Below are positions 63,620-64,000 of a stretch of 64,000 bases of DNA, piece after piece; positions within the stretch are counted from its first letter, which is position 1, and each line of letters opens with the position of its first letter. Below the pieces are notes generated by a model. That model had not been told where the DNA came from, searched no databases, and was given only the letters and a program-made list of their open reading frames with translations. Source of the stretch: Prolixibacteraceae bacterium (GTDB lineage: Bacteria > Bacteroidota > Bacteroidia > Bacteroidales > Prolixibacteraceae); assembly GCA_019856515.1 (NCBI GenBank), contig CP082230.1, positions 1,364,001-1,428,000 of the forward strand. The letters run 5' to 3'. The translations under genes were made by a program, and so were the position numbers.

Positions 63620-64000
63620 ATGAGCTTTGTCTACAAATATCCTCGTCCTGCAATTACAGTAGACACAATTGTGATTGCACCACGAAACCAAGAGATGCTT
63701 ATCCTTTTAATTAAAAGAAAGGACTATCCTTTTCAAGGGTCTTGGGCACTTCCTGGAGGGTTCATCAATATGGACGAACTTTTAATTGATGCTGCCGCTC
63801 GTGAACTCAGCGAAGAAACAGGTATATCAGATGTTAAGCTTGATCAATTTTACACTTTTGACGCTGTCCTTCGTGATCCTAGACAGCGTATTATCTCAGC
63901 GGTGTTCCATGGAGAACTACCAGAACCAGTACCAGTAAAAGGAATGGACGATGCACTTGAAGCCAAATGGTTTCCAATCATATCTCTTCCGGAGATGGCC
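63620..64000 (+). CDS. NUDIX hydrolase (truncated by the window end)
   Basis: 127 codons are visible, open to the window edge. After MSFVYKYPRPAITVDTIVIAPR comes LPGGFINMDELLIDAAAREL with SEETGI, which completes the NUDIX box GX5EX7REUXEEXGU. FQGSWALPGGF precedes it as in ADP-ribose/nucleotide pyrophosphatases of this type. It probably hydrolyses a nucleoside diphosphate linked to another group; if the missing C-terminus carries a winged helix it would be an NrtR-like regulator. Confidence 0.9.
   Translation, partial: MSFVYKYPRPAITVDTIVIAPRNQEMLILLIKRKDYPFQGSWALPGGFINMDELLIDAAARELSEETGISDVKLDQFYTFDAVLRDPRQRIISAVFHGELPEPVPVKGMDDALEAKWFPIISLPEMA

Noticed and set aside
1..64000. tRNA and rRNA genes
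   Set aside because: No cloverleaf with the GGTTCGAATCC-type T arm or rRNA core sequence was recognised on either strand by eye.

Overview
The window comes from an AT-rich Bacteroidota chromosome, most likely a marine member of class Bacteroidia (Marinilabiliales/Prolixibacteraceae type). This rests on gene content: a short region-1.1-less RpoD, many SPII lipoproteins, a TonB-dependent receptor, PorT-like barrels, DUF5606, DUF1015, NhaD, FabV, FGly sulfatases, carboxynorspermidine dehydrogenase, and promoters of the Bacteroidota TTTG-N20-TAnnTTTG type. No rRNA, tRNA or CRISPR array was seen, and the species cannot be named from sequence alone.

Layout. 0-5 kb: an edge-truncated lipoprotein, a small exported peptide, a YD-repeat-like lipoprotein, a small monooxygenase, a long intergenic stretch full of inverted and 11-nt periodic repeats, and a PD-(D/E)XK-like gene. 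5.2-14.8 kb: an accessory island with McrBC restriction genes, a RecQ helicase fused to a phosphoribosyltransferase (PRTase), and a DprA-like protein. Two arrays of the same roughly 180-bp hairpin-rich repeat, in the same orientation, bracket the island. 14.9-18 kb: three cell-envelope genes. 18.4-23.5 kb: serine/glycine metabolism (gcvT, serC, serA-like, DUF1015). 23.8-29 kb: MORN-repeat protein, hypothetical, polyamine dehydrogenase, sulfatase lipoprotein. 29.25-31.14 kb: a class-C-like group II intron sitting directly behind the xerD terminator.

31-46.8 kb: xerD, aroQ, a GH18-like lipoprotein whose catalytic acids are replaced by amides, DUF5606, a BtuB-like receptor divergent from a TonB-C-terminal/MORN protein, mnmA with a DUF4956-VTC pair, a RelA-type enzyme with a degenerate HD domain, and two POTRA-less BamA/TamA-like barrels. 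46.8-48.3 kb is non-coding with more 11-nt periodic repeats. 48.3-64 kb is mostly housekeeping: DUF493, HAD phosphatase, a 45-aa Cys-rich mini-protein, nhaD, DEDDh exonuclease, LOG protein, dapF, HtrA protease, rpoD, iduronate-sulfatase-like enzyme, fabV, PgpH-like 7TM-HD phosphodiesterase, NlpC/P60 peptidase, and a NUDIX gene cut by the window end.

The best candidate for an undescribed system is the two-gene RecQ-PRTase + DprA operon (9.88-13.23 kb). It combines the PRTase/DprA pairing reported for ShosTA-type defence with a complete RecQ helicase, next to McrBC and inside a repeat-bounded island. The second theme is non-coding: hairpin repeats whose stems change while the hairpin is kept, and intergenic elements with a strict 11-nt direct-repeat period.
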